DNA of 64,000 nucleotides from RGIG3528 sp963649295 (GTDB lineage Bacteria; Bacillota; Clostridia; Lachnospirales; Lachnospiraceae), in assembly GCA_963649295.1 (NCBI GenBank), contig CAVJHK010000003.1:1-64000 (forward strand), written 5' to 3'. Shown piece after piece: positions 24,801 through 32,595 of this stretch (its first letter is position 1; every line of letters begins with the position of its first letter). The notes below the pieces were generated by a model that was given only the letters and a program-made list of their open reading frames with translations, was not told the DNA's origin and ran no database searches. The translations under genes were made by a program, and so were the position numbers.

Positions 24801-25683
24801 TTATGCAAAGACAGAAACAGGCTCAATCGGAAGCGTTGTTATAAAGAACTGTATCGCATACAGAAACGGATATCTTTCGGACGGCACAATAGCCGGCAAC
24901 GGAAACGGCTTTAAGCTTGGCGGTTCAAGTATCTCGGGATATCACGAACTCATAAATTGCATTGCTTACGACAATAAGACAAAGGGCATCGATTCGAACA
25001 ACTGTCCCGATGTTCAGGTAACAAACTGCACAAGCTTCAACAACCACAGCTACAACGTTGCATTTTATACAAAGGATGCCCAGAATACGGATTATTCCGC
25101 AAACGGAATAATTTCGTTTAGGAATGACTCGGGTACGGTCGACAACATCGACTTAAAGGGCACACAGGTTGAAGCAAAGGTTTACGGCGAGACAAATTAT
25201 TATTGGCCGAACGGCAACACAAAGAGCGTAAAAGCTTCCGAAAGCTGGTTCGTAAGCCTTGATACAAGCATTGCTCCCACAAGAAATGAAGACGGAAGGA
25301 TTATGATGAACGGTCTTCTCACGCTTACGGACAAAGCGCCCGCAGACGCAGGTGCACGTCTTGAAGGAGCAAGTGCGATGTCTATTGACTTTGACGATCC
25401 CGCGCGCATTGAAGCACTTAAGAATTTTGAAGCACAGGGAAGCACATCGGATAGCGGCGCAGGTTCTGATGTGTCAGTTACAAGTACTCCTACACCTGTT
25501 GCTTTCATACCTGAAGGTGACGATACTCCAACTCCTGAAGCACCCACTCCCGAAACTCCCGCAGAGTCAGAAGAGAGTGAGGAATCAGGCTCATCTCCCG
25601 CAGTAATTATTATATTGATAGCGGTATTTGCGGCTATAGTAGGCGGAATTTTCGCATATATGAGAAGCAAAAAAATAAAATAG
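21895..25683 (+). CDS. Large membrane-anchored PL9-type pectate lyase
   Basis: 1262 residues. Signal peptide about 1-32 (cut after YAA); beta-rich N-terminal modules about 35-290; fibronectin type III-like domain about 292-378; LamG-like module about 385-655; a right-handed beta-helix from about 770 to 1150. The helix has the PL9 set: ADGFACKLTTGVGN near 939, NADDGWDLYAKT near 963 and NGNGFKLGG near 1002-1010. The Asp residues at about 940, 964, 965 and 968 fit the calcium cluster of Erwinia Pel9A, and Lys at about 1007 fits its catalytic base. A Thr/Pro/Glu linker leads to a C-terminal membrane helix and basic tail, not LPXTG. It likely cleaves homogalacturonan at the surface, feeding the importer. 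Confidence 0.88.
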   Translation: MGKKLKTVFALLLCLFTAIGITSAIKGSITYAADGEFVFNPADIDAAGVADKQAIPSGTSYVTSYFKANGTMTYRTKNDAIFAIEIGKASTGSMSFTTGGNSDVALSVASTGSTNVSAFALTDESGNTIANNEGVTTCSGTGKTIVSYTGLPAGTYYVISPYHADYNRGVRLLGITVNDYSAGARAPRALWKDVAAPVITGLTTENGTITVNFDMVIGYDGADNVSVDMLSSKGKTVDTLVCAIDGDKGNLVFTPPATDTYSFRLYAIREGESKMMTMSDTIDFILPLESTNVLSATSAGNGTASIAYLKTPEATAYDIYYRVTGDTEWTYGTTSTELTGTIKGLNVGTKYDFAIKSKRNDEIADFGEILSATMTEDPRRAWAFSAFGTGVDTKNNYYSGSANEGDGSVRICSLDSKGKLQPSSTDGLAFYYTTINAATENFVLEGKIHVNSWKYTNGQDGFGLMACDAVAENGNGAVFWNNSYMITGTKVVYYFDTETGELMPSSAGDTTKSVQMKLGLGAQEKIGVTKYLIDKGLVNTTNFATNIFKSTMSTLETTGKVYLKGNIIGNVSNPSDELGTYKELTDFTFRLTRNNTGYILTYIDEQGNESSKLYYDLNRENLTGIDEENIYVGFFASRTFDITVSDIKLTTSDPKTDAPAEGREITYYKTQIKGISAQAVGSPDYTFIFYANSDGTLKLTNRATKEVIVENAAVTKGEYLKIPTTLSKGVNGLIMEFTPTEGFKPDGEYSAFDDYSTKTETFEVDYEPLSGDIIYVSPDGSAYGKGTKKSPLSLQAALSYAHAGQTIYLAGGTYNMESKINVGRGQGGTEGNMIYVLPDPTATERPVLDFGSYYAGIVIGGDYWYLAGFDVTNSGPSQKGLQISGNHCVVDNVNAYNNGNTGIQISRLNSLDTSAYWPTYNLILNCTSHDNADPGYEDADGFACKLTTGVGNVFDGCIAYCNADDGWDLYAKTETGSIGSVVIKNCIAYRNGYLSDGTIAGNGNGFKLGGSSISGYHELINCIAYDNKTKGIDSNNCPDVQVTNCTSFNNHSYNVAFYTKDAQNTDYSANGIISFRNDSGTVDNIDLKGTQVEAKVYGETNYYWPNGNTKSVKASESWFVSLDTSIAPTRNEDGRIMMNGLLTLTDKAPADAGARLEGASAMSIDFDDPARIEALKNFEAQGSTSDSGAGSDVSVTSTPTPVAFIPEGDDTPTPEAPTPETPAESEESEESGSSPAVIIILIAVFAAIVGGIFAYMRSKKIK

Positions 25684-25707
25684 CCTGTAAGAATCCTTTC
25701 TTAAAAG

Positions 25708-25742
25708 AGCCCGGGTTAAGCTTTATGCTCCCGGGCTTTTTA
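25708..25742 (+). terminator. Terminator after the PL9 gene
   Basis: Eight-pair GC stem AGCCCGGG/CCCGGGCT with a 14-base loop and a T-rich tail, 25 bp after the stop. Confidence 0.85.
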
Positions 25743-25750
25743 TTTATTTG

Positions 25751-25854
25751 CAAATCTCACTTATTGACATAACACTTTTATAACTTACAAATCTCAATTA
25801 TTGACAAAACACTTTTATAACTTACAAATCACGATTGTTGACAAAACGCTTTCC
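25751..25854. repeat. Three tandem 37-bp units ahead of the second AraC gene
   Basis: Units at 25751-25787 and 25788-25824 differ at two bases; a third, partial and more diverged unit starts at 25825. Each contains TTGACA, and only the third copy has a fitting -10. The units abut with no spacers. Confidence 0.88.
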
Positions 25855-25866
25855 AAAATGTATCAT
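25838..25866 (+). promoter_or_regulatory. Promoter of the second AraC gene
   Basis: TTGACA (25838-25843), 17 bp, TATCAT (25861-25866). The -35 belongs to the third 37-bp unit. Confidence 0.65.
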
Positions 25867-25896
25867 TTGTATAACAATTTTCCGAGGTGACGCAAT

Positions 25897-26775
25897 ATGG
25901 ATAAATTTTCCGCATTTGATTTTGACATGTCCGAAAACGCAAATTATGATAATCCGGATTTTCCGTCCGAAGTAAAAAAAATCAAGCTTTCGTTCTATCC
26001 CGATTTTGTGACAATGAACTCCTGGCACAACGAAACGGAATTTGTTTATATTTTAAGCGGTGAGCTCACCTATGTGATAGACGGCACACACGTTTCTCTC
26101 ACCGAAAATACGGGACTTTTTATAAACAGCCACAGGATGAATTATGCTTTTAATGCACAAAAAAACGAATGCACATACATTCGCATCCTTTTAAATCCGT
26201 CACTGCTTTCCGCAAGTCCGATGTTTTATTCAAATTATGTCAAGCCTTTTACGGGAGCATCGGGATGCGATTTTCAATACCTCACATCCGAAACCGAATG
26301 GCAGGCAGAAATTTTGACAACAATAAAACAAATATACGAAAGCAAAAACGATTCATGGAATTATTTTGCGATTCAAATTTTATATATGCGCATGTTTGAG
26401 CTGCTTTACTTTAATGTAGCACCACCAGCCATGCTGAATGCCCAGAGAACAACAAACATATATACGTTAAAAATCGTACTTTTGTATATCCATGAGCATT
26501 TTAAAGAGAAAATCACTTTGGAACAAATATCGGACGCAGGCGGATGCGGAAAAAGCAAGTGTTCCGAGCTTTTTAAAGATTTTTTGAACACTTCTCCGAT
26601 AAATTATCTTACAAAGTACCGTCTTACGCGCGCGCTTTACCTTTTAAAAAACACAAACGAAACGGTTTCTGCAATTTCGGAGCTCACGGGATTTGCGGGA
26701 ACAAGCTATTTCTGCGAAACCTTTAAAAAATCATACGGGATTTCGCCGGCAGAATACAGAAGCTTGGCCTTCTGA
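25897..26775 (+). CDS. AraC-family transcriptional regulator
   Basis: 292 residues. The N-terminal cupin sensor (about 15-110, SWHNETEFVYILSGEL) is followed by a C-terminal double helix-turn-helix (about 190-290) with ITLEQISDAGGCGKSKCSELF-like and GFAGTSYFCETFKKSYG blocks. AGGTGA precedes the ATG. It lies just downstream of the PL9 terminator and is alone in its transcript, so it may regulate the pectin genes or itself through the 37-bp repeats. It is not a close copy of the AraC gene at 8449-9312. Confidence 0.88.
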   Translation: MDKFSAFDFDMSENANYDNPDFPSEVKKIKLSFYPDFVTMNSWHNETEFVYILSGELTYVIDGTHVSLTENTGLFINSHRMNYAFNAQKNECTYIRILLNPSLLSASPMFYSNYVKPFTGASGCDFQYLTSETEWQAEILTTIKQIYESKNDSWNYFAIQILYMRMFELLYFNVAPPAMLNAQRTTNIYTLKIVLLYIHEHFKEKITLEQISDAGGCGKSKCSELFKDFLNTSPINYLTKYRLTRALYLLKNTNETVSAISELTGFAGTSYFCETFKKSYGISPAEYRSLAF

Positions 26776-26823
26776 GAAAGCCCCGCAAAAAGCACAAAAA
26801 AAGGCAAAATACTAAAAAACATA

Positions 26824-26869
26824 CAAAAAAAACGGATGTACAGGCTATTTTAACCTATACATCCGTTTT
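26824..26869 (-). terminator. Terminator overlapping the end of tatD
   Basis: Minus-strand stem AAAACGGATGTA/TACATCCGTTTT (extended by AGG/CCT) with T7 after it. The first arm lies within the last codons of tatD. The A-rich other strand could also serve the convergent AraC gene. Confidence 0.8.
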
Positions 26870-27648
26870 GCGTTTTCATATGTAATATTTTCAACCGTTT
26901 CCGTATCGATTTTCTTTAATGCGGCGATTTCATCAACAACAAACTTAAGTTTTCCGGAATCGTTTCTTTTTCCCCTAAAGGGCTCGGGCGAAAGATAGGG
27001 ACTGTCCGTCTCAAGCAATATCGACCGAAGCGGAATGTCTAAAACAACCTCTTTTAATTTTCTTCCGTTTTTGAATGTGCATACACCGCCCACTCCGATA
27101 TAAAATCCCATTTTGATATATTCTCTTGCGAGTTCCTTTTCGTAAGAAAAACAATGTATTACACCGGGGCATTCATATAAATTTTTATGTGTACCGATAT
27201 TGTCTTTTAGCATCTCATGATATTCTGACAAAATATCAAACGTGTCATGTGCCGCGTCTCTTGAATGAATTATTACGGGCTTATTTGTATCAAATGCAAG
27301 CTTTAACTGGTGCTTAAAGCATTCCTTTTGAATACTCTCATCAACACACTCTCCCGCATAATCAAGCCCAATTTCACCGATTGCGACGCATTTGGGATCG
27401 GAAGTCATATCACGTAACACATCATAATCTTTATCCGTCATCTTGTCGGAGTCATCCGGATGTGTGCCGACAGCCGCATAAACAAAATCCCATTTGTGTG
27501 CGAGGTTAAGAGACTCACGGCTCCCTCTCATATTTGCGCCGACATTTATTACAATTCCGACATTTTGCGATATGAGCCCCGATAGCACTTCGTCACGATC
27601 CGAATCGAACTTTTCGTCATCATAATGCGCATGTGTTTCAAATATCAT
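26845..27648 (-). CDS. tatD: TatD-family metal-dependent hydrolase
   Basis: 267-residue TIM-barrel nuclease of the TatD/YcfH group. Metal ligands appear as ETHAHYDD at 4-11, a Glu in IGEIGLDYAGE near 93, IHSRDA near 127, the VIHCFS block near 152 and LETDSPYLSP near 205, so the active site is complete. The family removes nucleotides from 3' DNA ends. It lies seven bases after the EamA gene and is probably co-transcribed with it. Confidence 0.92.
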   Translation of the reverse strand: MIFETHAHYDDEKFDSDRDEVLSGLISQNVGIVINVGANMRGSRESLNLAHKWDFVYAAVGTHPDDSDKMTDKDYDVLRDMTSDPKCVAIGEIGLDYAGECVDESIQKECFKHQLKLAFDTNKPVIIHSRDAAHDTFDILSEYHEMLKDNIGTHKNLYECPGVIHCFSYEKELAREYIKMGFYIGVGGVCTFKNGRKLKEVVLDIPLRSILLETDSPYLSPEPFRGKRNDSGKLKFVVDEIAALKKIDTETVENITYENAKRMYRLK

Positions 27649-27654
27649 ACGAAG

Positions 27655-28569
27655 TTATTCTCCTTCGATTATTCCGAGTGTCACTATTCCGGCAATTACA
27701 AGGAAAATAAACAGGTATTGCATTTTGGTGAGCTTCTCTTTTAAGAATATACGTGACAAAATAAGCGAAACAACACATACAGACGAAATAATGGGAGCCG
27801 CAATCGCACCGTTTCCGCTCATTGCATATACATATGTAAATTGTCCCGCAGTTTCAAATACAGCAGCAAGTCCTTTGTCACGCTGCTTCGGAAGTTCAAA
27901 CCTAACCTTTTTGATTTTAAGGAAGATAAAGAGAATAATCGCAAAAATTGCAAACGTAATCTCATAGCTTGTATTTGCAACTTCTTCAAGTGTTTCCTCC
28001 GTAACGCCCACAAGCGGAGTCGTTGCAACATCGTCAAGATAAAAAGCATCAAGAAAAGACCCTACGGCATCAAGAATTGCATACATAAAGGGCATCGAAA
28101 ATGCGACCACTGCCATTTTGGGGCCCAGAATCTTTTTTCTGTCCGTTTTTCCGTTGTTGTCAAGAAAGCCTACGCCCAAAATACCGATAACAATCAATAT
28201 TATTGAGATAATGCTGCCGACTCCGAGCACCTCGTGCAAAAATATCACGCAAAGCACGGAGCATAAGGCTCCCGACGTATTTTCAATAGGATCCGAAATC
28301 GATTCCTCAATAAAACGCATTCCAAAAAACGACAGCGTCATCGAACCGATATAAAGCATTGAAACGGGCAAATATCTGATTAAATTTACGGGATCGTATC
28401 CTATGTCTTGTGTCAGAAGCGTAAATATGGCATGAAGTCCCATAACGGCACCCACGCATATGCTTATTTTGAGATGAGCATATTTTTCGTCCGGTCTTGC
28501 GCCCTTTTTATAAAAAAGTTCGGCAAGTCCCCAAAGCACAGTTGTTACAATCGTAAATAAAAACCACAT
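27655..28569 (-). CDS. EamA/DMT-superfamily transporter
   Basis: 304 residues from the ATG at 28569, which has GGAGG eight bases upstream; the longer frame to 28665 would run through the leader hairpin. Ten hydrophobic segments form two EamA halves (about 1-130 and 160-300), with the first-half motif WGLAELFYKKGA. The final membrane segments end in the typical Ile/Gly-rich block. Substrate unknown. It opens a two-gene operon with tatD under a near-consensus promoter. Confidence 0.85.
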   Translation of the reverse strand: MWFLFTIVTTVLWGLAELFYKKGARPDEKYAHLKISICVGAVMGLHAIFTLLTQDIGYDPVNLIRYLPVSMLYIGSMTLSFFGMRFIEESISDPIENTSGALCSVLCVIFLHEVLGVGSIISIILIVIGILGVGFLDNNGKTDRKKILGPKMAVVAFSMPFMYAILDAVGSFLDAFYLDDVATTPLVGVTEETLEEVANTSYEITFAIFAIILFIFLKIKKVRFELPKQRDKGLAAVFETAGQFTYVYAMSGNGAIAAPIISSVCVVSLILSRIFLKEKLTKMQYLFIFLVIAGIVTLGIIEGE

Positions 28570-28597
28570 TAATGTGTCCTCCAAATATGTTTGCTTG

Positions 28598-28635
28598 TAA
28601 AAAGCCTTTTGCGGCATCACGCGCCGCAAGCGCTT
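28598..28635 (-). promoter_or_regulatory. T-tailed hairpin at the start of the EamA transcript
   Basis: Minus-strand stem CTTGCGGC...GCCGCAA, enclosed by AAAAGC/GCTTTT, then five T, followed by about 30 bases to the start codon. The expected transcript start lies right at its base, so it is a 5' terminal structure or attenuator with no room for an aptamer in front. Confidence 0.6.
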
Positions 28636-28644
28636 TTCCCGTGA

Positions 28645-28672
28645 ATTATAACAGAAGATAAGCAACTGTCAA
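28645..28672 (-). promoter_or_regulatory. Promoter of the EamA-tatD operon
   Basis: TTGACA (28672-28667), 16 bp, TATAAT (28650-28645): perfect hexamers. Confidence 0.85.
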
Positions 28673-28699
28673 GAAAAATCACCTTATAGCCCTTATCTG

Positions 28700-30961
28700 T
28701 CATTTAACAACAATTCTCTCATCATCACCGCCGTTATTTTTTATAATCCGTAATTCACTTTCAACTGTTGAAAAAATCTGTCTGATCTCCGTATTTTTTA
28801 TTTTATCTGTCGCGGCATATACCTGTGAAACCGTTTGCAGCTTTTTGCCTGACGCAGGATTTGAAAGCGCAATTCCGATCATCTCATCCTTGATTCTTTT
28901 TGAAATCGTTTTAATTGTATCAATATTTACGTCAACCAACAGCACCACAAAAGCATCACCGCCATAGCGGTAAATTCCTCCGGCATCAACGATAATACGC
29001 TTTACGATTTGAGCGAGCGTCTTTAAATATCTGTCTCCCTGCAAATGTCCGTAAATATCGTTAACCTCCTTCAGATAATCCATATCGATAATGCCAATAC
29101 ACGTCATTTTGTCATTTTCATCCGCATTTTTTTGCAAAAGCTTATAATCCTTTTCGAGCTTATAGCGGTTGCCCACACCTGTAAGTGAGTCCGTGTCAAG
29201 CATTTTTTGATTTTTTTCCTGTTCCTCCGCCTCTTTTTTTAGTTCAATCTTATAATCTATCGTTGTCGCCCTGTCCTTTTTGGTTTCAAAGCATAATTTA
29301 TGACAAAGCATAATATATTCTTTTTCAGCCTTTTTCAGAGCCTCGTTATCTCCGATTGCTTCAAAATATCTGAGTCTGAATTCCTCTATTTTTACCTGAA
29401 TATCCGTTTCAATCATATCCTCCGGAAGAGAATTAAATTCTTTGTCCATATTGTCAAGGATTCGCCGAAGCACATCAAAATCGTTAAGCTCAAGTGCAAT
29501 ATTTCCGAGCCTTTCAATACTGTCCCAGTTATTAAAGCAGTCTTTTTGGCCGAGCGTCATGTCAACAAGCGCATTAAAATGTTCGCGTACATATGCTTCC
29601 TTTCCCGTTTTCATAAAAAGCTCGCTTTGTATCGAAAGAAAAAAGAATCGCAAAGAAGCCGTTTCGCTTTTATTTGCATAAGCCGACGCATCATTTAAAT
29701 GCATTTCGGCTTTTTCGTAATCATTAAGCGCAATATATTCAACACACAGATTTAAATTTGTCTTAAATAAAAGCAAATCAATATTTTTAGCCTCCGATGC
29801 ACTCGCATTTTTGTACTCCTTCAAAGAAAGAGCATAATATTTGACTGCATTTATATGGTCTTCAAGCCGCATATATTCCGTACCGATATTGTTATATAAT
29901 TTTCCGCTTACAAGATAAAGATTATTTGCCACAGCAACAGAAAGCCCCGAAAGATAATGATCAAGTGCCATAAGCTCGTTGCAGGTTGCGCTGTAAATTG
30001 CGCCCGTTAAATTTTGCAAATCACAATAAAGCTGTGCATCGCTGTCGGGACTCACCTGTGTTTCGGCACGTTTGGCAAGTGTGAGTGCATTTTCGTATTC
30101 ACCGTTTCCGAGAAGCTTTATGCCCTCCGCATAACATTCACGGCCAAAGGAGCTCTGATCATCCGAGATATTTAAAGAGATATTTTGAATTCCGTCTATA
30201 AGAACACTAAAATTTTGGGTATCCATCGGACGATAAAAAAAGTATCCTTGAATAACCTCACAGCCCGCTTCCTTTAAAATATCAAGCTGATAAGTATTTT
30301 CAACGCCTTCGGCAATAAGTCCGAGCTTTAGGTCATGCGCCATTTTTATTACCGAATCAATAATTCTTGTCCCTTTTTCCTTGTTTTTTTCGTTCAAATC
30401 AAAAAATGCCATATCAAGCTTTAGGACGTCGGCATCAATATCCTTAAGAATATTGAGCGCAGAATATCCGCTCCCAAAATCGTCTATCAAAATCTTGAAT
30501 CCAAAAGCCTTTAATTTTGAAATGGAATCCGTAATCAGATTATTGTCACTTACAAATGCCGATTCGGTAATTTCTATATGAATATATTGGGGTTCAATAT
30601 CATATTCCTTTGACAGATCCGTCATTGCTTTATAGACATCGATTTTATACAAATCCTCGCGTGATACGTTTATTGAAATCGGTACCGTCACTTTTCCCGC
30701 TTTTTTTCTTTGGGACTGAAACTTAAAAACACATTCCCAGAGATATCTGTCAAGAACGGTTATAAGCTTTTTTTGTTCCAAAACGGGAATAAATGCGCCG
30801 GGTGAAATAAAATTTCCGTCATGATTCCATCTGACAAGTGCCTCCGCACCCACAATATTATTTTCCGATACAGAGAACTGAGGATGCAGATAAATCACAA
30901 ATTCGTTGTTTTCAATATATTTTTGAAGACTTTCTTTTGTAAAATCATATAAAAATTCCAT
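28700..30961 (-). CDS. EAL-TPR-GGDEF cyclic-di-GMP protein
   Basis: 753 residues with no membrane segment. The N-terminal EAL phosphodiesterase domain (about 12-250) keeps its key residues: EALVRW, SINVS, IEITES, DDFGSGYS, LKLD and AEGVEN. A middle region of TPR-like helices (about 275-560) follows, then a coiled stretch and a GGDEF domain (about 590-750). The GGDEF site reads YGGDAF, so the fourth position is Ala and cyclase activity is doubtful. The order is the reverse of the common GGDEF-EAL. It likely degrades c-di-GMP in response to a partner bound by the TPR region. GGAGG precedes the ATG. Confidence 0.88.
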   Translation of the reverse strand: MEFLYDFTKESLQKYIENNEFVIYLHPQFSVSENNIVGAEALVRWNHDGNFISPGAFIPVLEQKKLITVLDRYLWECVFKFQSQRKKAGKVTVPISINVSREDLYKIDVYKAMTDLSKEYDIEPQYIHIEITESAFVSDNNLITDSISKLKAFGFKILIDDFGSGYSALNILKDIDADVLKLDMAFFDLNEKNKEKGTRIIDSVIKMAHDLKLGLIAEGVENTYQLDILKEAGCEVIQGYFFYRPMDTQNFSVLIDGIQNISLNISDDQSSFGRECYAEGIKLLGNGEYENALTLAKRAETQVSPDSDAQLYCDLQNLTGAIYSATCNELMALDHYLSGLSVAVANNLYLVSGKLYNNIGTEYMRLEDHINAVKYYALSLKEYKNASASEAKNIDLLLFKTNLNLCVEYIALNDYEKAEMHLNDASAYANKSETASLRFFFLSIQSELFMKTGKEAYVREHFNALVDMTLGQKDCFNNWDSIERLGNIALELNDFDVLRRILDNMDKEFNSLPEDMIETDIQVKIEEFRLRYFEAIGDNEALKKAEKEYIMLCHKLCFETKKDRATTIDYKIELKKEAEEQEKNQKMLDTDSLTGVGNRYKLEKDYKLLQKNADENDKMTCIGIIDMDYLKEVNDIYGHLQGDRYLKTLAQIVKRIIVDAGGIYRYGGDAFVVLLVDVNIDTIKTISKRIKDEMIGIALSNPASGKKLQTVSQVYAATDKIKNTEIRQIFSTVESELRIIKNNGGDDERIVVK

Positions 30962-30991
30962 AATCGCATCCTCCTGCCATAAAATGACTAT

Positions 30992-31019
30992 AGGGCCAAA
31001 ATTTTTAATCTTTTGACCC
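30992..31019. other. Imperfect palindrome GGGTCAAAA...TTTTGGCCC after the amino acid ABC operon
   Basis: Ten-base arms with one mismatch between the binding-protein stop and the EAL gene start. It has no T tract. The arm GGGTCAAAA also occurs in a perfect version at 48848-48877. Confidence 0.5.
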
Positions 31020-31033
31020 TGTATCCATTAATC

Positions 31034-31825
31034 TTATTTTGCAATATCACTTCCGAAATACTTTATCGAAATTTCCGAAAGCGTGCCGTCCGCACGCAGT
31101 TCTTCTATTGCTTTGTTTATTGTGATTTTAAGTGTTTCCGAATTTTCGCCCTTAGGCATCGGTATCGCAACCTGTGACGCCGTATCCGTCAATGCCGCAA
31201 TCTTTAAATCGGCTTCCGGATGTTCCTTTATATAATCGTAAAACGTTACTTCCGCATTTAGTGTCGCATCGATTCTTCCCGCAAGGAGAAGCTCGATTGT
31301 CTGGTTGAGATCGTCAACGCCGAGTGCCGTTGCGCCATAGCTTTCGGCAAGCATTGCATACGTACTCGAAATCGTATTTGCCGTTGTCTTTCCTTTTAAA
31401 TCATCAAAAGTCTTTATCGAATCATCGTCACCGCGTACAATGATTGCCGTTCTTATATATCCGTAGGGCTCCGAAAAATCATACTTTTGTGCCCTTTCTT
31501 CGGTAATCTCAACGCCGTTTGCCATAATATCATAGCGTCCGGCTTCAAGACCTGCCAAAATTCCGTCCCATTCCCCTTCAACAAATTCCGCTTCCACACC
31601 GAGCTTTTCCGCAATTTTCTCGGCTACCTCTATGTCAAATCCGACAAGTTTATCATTTTCGTCATGATATGTCCAGGGTGCCCATGTGCCCTCGGTCGCA
31701 ATCACGATTTTTCCCTCATCCTGAATACGGGTTAACATATCGCTTTCCGTTTTACCGCATCCGCACATCGTAAAAACGGAAACACCTGCCAAAAAGTAAC
31801 CGATTAAAGCCTTAATCTTTTTCAT
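31034..31825 (-). CDS. Polar amino acid ABC transporter binding lipoprotein
   Basis: 263 residues. Lipoprotein signal with lipobox MCGC (Cys at about 23), then a family 3 solute-binding fold with GTWAPW, LVGFDIEVAEKIAE and the conserved WDGILAGLEAGRYD near 105. Binds a polar amino acid such as Cys, Gln or Arg, not resolved here. Third gene in order after the permease and ATPase (27-bp gap). Confidence 0.92.
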   Translation of the reverse strand: MKKIKALIGYFLAGVSVFTMCGCGKTESDMLTRIQDEGKIVIATEGTWAPWTYHDENDKLVGFDIEVAEKIAEKLGVEAEFVEGEWDGILAGLEAGRYDIMANGVEITEERAQKYDFSEPYGYIRTAIIVRGDDDSIKTFDDLKGKTTANTISSTYAMLAESYGATALGVDDLNQTIELLLAGRIDATLNAEVTFYDYIKEHPEADLKIAALTDTASQVAIPMPKGENSETLKITINKAIEELRADGTLSEISIKYFGSDIAK

Positions 31826-31852
31826 ATAAAATCTCCTTTTAAATTTATTTTA

Positions 31853-32587
31853 TCAGGACTCCAAGTGTTTTAAGAAATTTCTTATTCTCTCGTCGTCCGG
31901 ATTTTCAAAAAATTCTTTTGAACCCATATCCTTCAAAATTTCGCCGTTTTCCATAAATACGACTCTGTTTGACACATTTTTTGCAAAATGTATTTCGTGA
32001 GTCACAATAACCATCGTTATCCCGTCGGATGCCAGATCTTTTATTACCGAAAGCACCTCGCCGATAAGCTCGGGATCGAGTGCCGACGTGGGCTCATCAA
32101 AATATATTATTTCGGGATTTGTGACAAGTGCTCTCGCAATTCCCACACGCTGCTGCTGACCGCCCGACAGACTTTCGGGATAATAATCCGTTCTGTCCGA
32201 AAGTCCCACGCGGGAAAGTGCTTTTTTCGCCCTGTCAACAGCTTCCGCCTTTGGCATTTTTCGAGCCGTTATAAGCCCTTCCGTAACATTTTCCAGCGCC
32301 GTTTTGTTCAAAAAAAGGTTATACGATTGAAAAACAAAGCCCGTATGCATGCGCACATATGCAATATCTTTTTTTGAAATCGTATGAAGAGAATATTCCT
32401 TATTGTCAAACTTAATTGTCCCCGTGTCCGCTCTTTCAAAAAAATTCATGCATCTGAGAAGCGTTGTTTTCCCTGAGCCTGAAGGCCCGAGCACACTAAT
32501 CACGTCGCCTTTGTTTATCGATAAATTTGCCCCTTTGAGGCAAAGATTGTCACCGTATTTTTTTGTAATATTTTTAAATTCCGTCAT
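31853..32587 (-). CDS. Polar amino acid ABC transporter ATPase
   Basis: 244 residues, GlnQ-type. Walker A GPSGSGKTT at 34-42, signature LSGGQQQRVGIARAL, Walker B IIYFDEPTSALDPELIGEV, H-loop IVTHEI. It lies eight bases after the permease gene. It energises uptake by that permease with the binding lipoprotein. Confidence 0.94.
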   Translation of the reverse strand: MTEFKNITKKYGDNLCLKGANLSINKGDVISVLGPSGSGKTTLLRCMNFFERADTGTIKFDNKEYSLHTISKKDIAYVRMHTGFVFQSYNLFLNKTALENVTEGLITARKMPKAEAVDRAKKALSRVGLSDRTDYYPESLSGGQQQRVGIARALVTNPEIIYFDEPTSALDPELIGEVLSVIKDLASDGITMVIVTHEIHFAKNVSNRVVFMENGEILKDMGSKEFFENPDDERIRNFLKHLES

Positions 32588-32595
32588 TCGGTATC

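Noticed and set aside
25751..25854. Possible CRISPR array
   Set aside because: The 37-bp units abut with no spacers, only three exist, and there are no cas genes in the window.
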